27,068 nt of DNA, from assembly GCA_003645495.1 (NCBI GenBank), contig QNFK01000001.1, forward strand, positions 1 through 27,068, read 5' to 3'. Positions 24,382 to 27,068 of the stretch are shown here, piece by piece. A program made the translations under genes and the position numbers. The stretch's first letter is position 1; each line of letters begins with the position of its first letter. The notes under the pieces were generated by a model. The model did not search any database. It was not told where the DNA came from and saw only the letters and a program-made list of their open reading frames with translations. Source of the DNA: Gammaproteobacteria bacterium (lineage in GTDB: Bacteria > Pseudomonadota > Gammaproteobacteria > Steroidobacterales > Woeseiaceae).

Positions 24382-24631
24382 GGAGCCGGACCAGCGCAAG
24401 CCGCTAATTCCAGTAGAATTTGGCAAGAAATTATTTCTTTTCTCGCCCTTAAATCGGCCATTTCACTATCGAAATAGACGATTAACGATTCATTCTCCCA
24501 AGAGTTGCTAGTTGATCTGCGACTTCACTAATTGCGCTTATTGATAGCGAAAACTGTTGTTTAAGAGCGTAAATGACCAAATCGCAAGAGCAATTTATAT
24601 CAAATCCAGTGAGTTGCGCTGGTCCGACCCC
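24382..24631. mobile_element. Possible MITE-like element bounded by inverted repeats
   Basis: The left end GGAGCCGGACCAGCGCAA (24382-24399) pairs at 16 of 18 bases with the reverse complement of 24614-24631. The interior is AT-rich with no intact gene. Its left 49 bases recur at 20605-20653. GGGGTC(A/G)GA ends are common in non-autonomous repeats of gammaproteobacteria (general recollection). No target-site duplication was found by eye. Confidence 0.5.
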
Positions 24632-24691
24632 GGTAGCATAATTTCAATAACTTACTGGGGTCCGACCCCAATATCCGGCCAATATCCCTCG

Positions 24692-24763
24692 GATGATGAA
24701 TTGACGGAAAAAGCAATGCGGCCAAGCGAAACGCTCAACGCAATCATCGACTCAATCAACTAG
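24692..24763 (+). pseudogene. Truncated, diverged copy of the icd 3' end
   Basis: The segment encodes DDELTEKAMRPSETLNAI followed by IDSIN and a stop. It matches the last part of the intact isocitrate dehydrogenase at 21 of 23 residues. At DNA level 59 of 69 bases agree, and eight of the ten differences are synonymous. It therefore came from a gene that stayed under protein-level selection. Weak similarity extends a few codons upstream (ISGQYPS versus IGGYYHT). The rest of the gene is missing. The frame that runs into it from 24557 is repeat sequence, not a real protein. Confidence 0.8.
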
Positions 24764-24776
24764 CTCGAGCCGCCCG

Positions 24777-26663
24777 CTACTCGTAACGTAACCCGAACCC
24801 CAGTTCGAACAACGGGTCTTTGCTGTCAGCCGGCGTATCTGTGAGCTGTTCACGCACCGCATTCATCGACGATGGCAATTCAAATGGCAGACTGCCTTCC
24901 GGTTTTGCCACACCGAAAAGAACATCAGCTACAGCACCATCACTGGCGCCGAAATCCGCGATTAGCGCAGTAGCACCCGCTGCGATTTCAGGAATAACTG
25001 CCGGTCGGTCCAGGTAAATAACAACGATAGTTGGGATCGCCTGCAGCAGGTCAAGGATTTCCCTTTTTCGCGATCCTTTGAAGTCGAGATCACCGTGATG
25101 AAACCCGCGTGCGAACGGATTGTCTGTCTCAACTGGATACCATGGCGTGTCGATACGAATAATCGCAACATCGGCATCTTCCGGGGAATCGGCAACCGCT
25201 GCGTACCCGGAGACTGCTGTCGCATCCAGGCCATCCAGATAAACGGTTAACGTGTTCTTTCTCAACGGCAAAGCAGGAGCCGCTTCGAAGTCGACATTCT
25301 TCAGCAGCGTCATCGCGCGCATCTGACTTTCCCGACCAAGCCGCACCGCTTCTTCGCTGCCTACTTTCTGCGCTACCTGCGACACATCGACAAGCGGTTT
25401 ATCGAACAGGCCCAGCGCGAACTTTTGCCGCAGGATGCGACGCGCAGACACATCAATTCGTTGCTCTGCTACCTGCCCGGATTCGACCAGCTCAACAACG
25501 AGATTCGCCGCTGTTTCACCACCGAACTGATCAACGCCGGCATCGAGCGCTTTCCTCACTCGCTGCGCTCTGCTGAGGTGCTCCACACCCCATGCCCTGG
25601 CATGCCATGTCACTCCGTCGCCGACCGTAATGTCAGTGAGTACGCCCCAATCCGTACAAACAACGCCGTCATAATTATATTTATCGCGCAGCAAACCGGT
25701 GATGATCTGTTTGTTGAAGGCCATCGCGACGTTTTCATCAGTTTGGTCCGTTGCGATACCGTAATACGGCATGATCGCGGCTGTGCCGGCATCGATAGCC
25801 GCTTCGAACGGGATCATGTGGTAGTCGAATTTTCCGCCCGGATAAATCTGACCCCGCTGAAATTCGAAATGCGGATCAAGCCCGTCTTTTTGCGGGCCGC
25901 CTCCCGGAAAGTGCTTGGTCATCGTGGCCACGCTGGTGCCTGACAATTCCGCGCCCTGCAGCCCGCGTATATAGGCGCTGGCAATGTTGGCACTTAGCTC
26001 GGCATCAGCGCCAAAGCCGCCGTTAATGCGTGGCCAGCGCGGCTCGGTGGCCAGGTCGACCTGTGGGTGCAACGCGAGACGAAAACCGACAGCGGTGTAT
26101 TCTTCCCTGACAATGCCGGCGAACTTTTGCACGAGGTCCAGATCACCTATCGCAGCCAGGCCAAGTGTTTCCGGAAACTGACTGAAGCCACGCGCATCGA
26201 ATGCAAAAATATTGGTGCTGAAGTGGTGGCGTGGATCTGTTGCGATCGTCACCGGAATTCCGAGACGTGTATTGTCAGCAACATACGTCTGCAGGTTGTT
26301 ATGCCACTGCGCGAACACGGTCGCGTCGTCAGGAATATCCCAGATATTAAAATGATTCATGTTGCGCAGATCAACTGCACCAATCGCAGAATGCCGTTGC
26401 GGCCCTGAGCCTGGAATGTACTCAAGCGATCCATCATCGTTAACAATGGCGCGATTGATAAACATCAGGCCGGCCTTTTCAGCAACCGTCATTTGCCGGA
26501 GAAGATCATCAATTCTGGCTTCGAGTGGCTGTGCCGAATCCTCGTAAATATCGAGATGGCCGTTCTTGTTAAGGTCACGAAAATCTTTATTAACAGAAGA
26601 TGCGTTGCAAGCGCTGATCGCCAGCATTGCGAACAAGCCAATAGTTTTCGAGCCGATAATCAA
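24777..26663 (-). CDS. Glycoside hydrolase family 3 lipoprotein (beta-glucosidase-like)
   Basis: The 628-residue protein should cleave terminal beta-linked sugars. A lipoprotein signal, SKTIGLFAMLAISAC, with its lipobox cysteine at residue 19, predicts membrane anchoring. An EF-hand-like DLNKNGHLDIYED follows, then the GH3 barrel with KHFPGGG near 250 and the nucleophile Asp338 in VVCTDWG. A second alpha/beta domain occupies the C-terminal third. The reading frame has no ATG before the signal. I chose TTG 26663, which overlaps the stop of the preceding DUF4159 gene (TTGA) and gives a proper lipoprotein leader. A longer frame to 26756 would destroy the signal. The sugar substrate is unknown. 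Confidence 0.9.
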   Translation of the reverse strand: MIIGSKTIGLFAMLAISACNASSVNKDFRDLNKNGHLDIYEDSAQPLEARIDDLLRQMTVAEKAGLMFINRAIVNDDGSLEYIPGSGPQRHSAIGAVDLRNMNHFNIWDIPDDATVFAQWHNNLQTYVADNTRLGIPVTIATDPRHHFSTNIFAFDARGFSQFPETLGLAAIGDLDLVQKFAGIVREEYTAVGFRLALHPQVDLATEPRWPRINGGFGADAELSANIASAYIRGLQGAELSGTSVATMTKHFPGGGPQKDGLDPHFEFQRGQIYPGGKFDYHMIPFEAAIDAGTAAIMPYYGIATDQTDENVAMAFNKQIITGLLRDKYNYDGVVCTDWGVLTDITVGDGVTWHARAWGVEHLSRAQRVRKALDAGVDQFGGETAANLVVELVESGQVAEQRIDVSARRILRQKFALGLFDKPLVDVSQVAQKVGSEEAVRLGRESQMRAMTLLKNVDFEAAPALPLRKNTLTVYLDGLDATAVSGYAAVADSPEDADVAIIRIDTPWYPVETDNPFARGFHHGDLDFKGSRKREILDLLQAIPTIVVIYLDRPAVIPEIAAGATALIADFGASDGAVADVLFGVAKPEGSLPFELPSSMNAVREQLTDTPADSKDPLFELGFGLRYE

Positions 26664-27068
26664 TGCGTCATTGAGTACAAAACATAGTTGATGCCATAAC
26701 GATACGCCAGTGCCGTGTATTCTTCGGGGTACCACGCTTCGTCCGCCAGCTCCCATGCATCTCCGAGGTCTACGTTGAAATTAATGATCACCATCAGGCG
26801 GCCCTCGTCATCGTAAATGCCGCGCCACGTTGGTTTGTAGCCATCATGTTCCCAGGTCACACCATAACGCAGTGCCATGATGCCCGGAATCGGCTTTGAC
26901 TGATCAACATCGAAGTGCATATTCATGACACCGCTTTGTCCGTCAACGTCCACGATCGGTCGATCCGGAAATACTCTTTGCATCGAGCGCATGAAGCCGG
27001 CCCATTGTACCGAGCCATGAAAATCATCAACGACCAGGAATCCGCCGCGCAATAAATACTCATGCAAA
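26660..27068 (-). CDS. DUF4159 protein, C-terminal part (runs off the window)
   Basis: The last 136 or so codons of a minus-strand gene are present; the 5' part lies beyond 27068. EYLLRGGFLVVDDFHGS and MQRVFPDR are typical of DUF4159 domains, which have a Rossmann-like fold of unknown function. The stop overlaps the TTG start of the GH3 gene by two bases, so the pair is one transcription unit. From this fragment nothing can be said about export or N-terminal domains. Confidence 0.8.
   Translation of the reverse strand, partial: LHEYLLRGGFLVVDDFHGSVQWAGFMRSMQRVFPDRPIVDVDGQSGVMNMHFDVDQSKPIPGIMALRYGVTWEHDGYKPTWRGIYDDEGRLMVIINFNVDLGDAWELADEAWYPEEYTALAYRYGINYVLYSMTH

Larger units (their letters stand above)
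24348..24776. other. Repeat-rich intergenic region with an icd remnant
   Basis: These 429 bases contain a 250-bp segment bounded by inverted repeats (24382-24631), a second near-palindrome GGGGTCCGACCCC at 24657-24669, and a truncated icd 3' end (24692-24763). On the minus strand a short frame inside the segment ends SEVADQLATLGRMNR. It could be the tail of a lost mobile-element protein, but I cannot identify it. Confidence 0.55.

Noticed and set aside
24366..24387. Terminator after the nucleoside phosphorylase gene
   Set aside because: GGCTCAGAC/GTCTGCGGAGCC can fold only with a three-base bulge and lacks a T tract. It overlaps the end of the repeat element, so the pairing may be incidental.
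24557..24763. 68-residue plus-strand open frame as a gene
   Set aside because: Its first two thirds translate the inverted-repeat segment, and only the end resembles isocitrate dehydrogenase. It is an accidental joining of repeat DNA to an icd remnant.
1..27068. CRISPR arrays, rRNA genes, integrases or complete insertion sequences
   Set aside because: No regularly spaced repeats, rRNA-like sequence or transposase/integrase frames were seen on either strand.

Overview
This window looks like chromosomal DNA of a gammaproteobacterium. The evidence is a YegQ/TrhP-type tRNA hydroxylase, a monomeric NADP-isocitrate dehydrogenase, a GspG-like pseudopilin, a tRNA-Ile2-like tRNA, and GGGGTC(A/G)GA-type intergenic repeats. 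A marine or sediment lineage is a guess; no gene here fixes the genus.

Layout. 1-72 is the tail of an unidentified plus-strand gene, followed by a strong hairpin (135-178). 408-3721 (minus) encodes a pseudopilin overlapping by one base with a GGDEF-EAL c-di-GMP enzyme. 4009-4085 is a CAT-anticodon tRNA, with a 25-bp copy of its 3' end 105 bp further on. 4298-6529 is monomeric isocitrate dehydrogenase. 6679-20516 is a long minus-strand block, transcribed right to left. It encodes a GFA-family zinc protein, two sister MttB-type methyltransferases, a corrinoid protein, DUF1638, a small 'virulence factor' family protein, an MtrH/MeTr-type methyltransferase, a RACo/ASKHA corrinoid activator, an MTHFR-like protein, two more MttB-type methyltransferases, and trhP at the end. 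21010-24347 (plus) carries two tandem SelA-like PLP enzymes, both with twin-arginine signals, and a nucleoside phosphorylase. 24348-24776 holds repeats and a truncated, diverged copy of the icd 3' end. 24777-27068 (minus) is a GH3 lipoprotein preceded by a DUF4159 protein that runs off the window.

How the genes work together (family knowledge plus inference). The MttB proteins would demethylate quaternary or tertiary amines, such as betaines, onto the corrinoid protein. The MeTr-like protein would pass the methyl group to tetrahydrofolate, and the MTHFR-like protein would oxidise methyl-THF. The RACo protein would rescue Co(II)-inactivated corrinoid. No MttB reading frame needs an in-frame amber codon, so these are non-pyrrolysine members and their substrates cannot be read from sequence.

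The most interesting observation is a charge pattern. Six proteins expected to dock on the corrinoid protein (four MttBs, the MeTr-like protein and the RACo activator) each carry a short Arg-rich terminal tail. The corrinoid protein has a strongly acidic N-terminus, and the MTHFR-like protein, which need not touch the corrinoid, lacks such a tail. Next in interest are the tandem Tat-exported SelA-like enzymes and the roughly 18-kb segment lying between an intact icd and a second, diverged icd 3' end.
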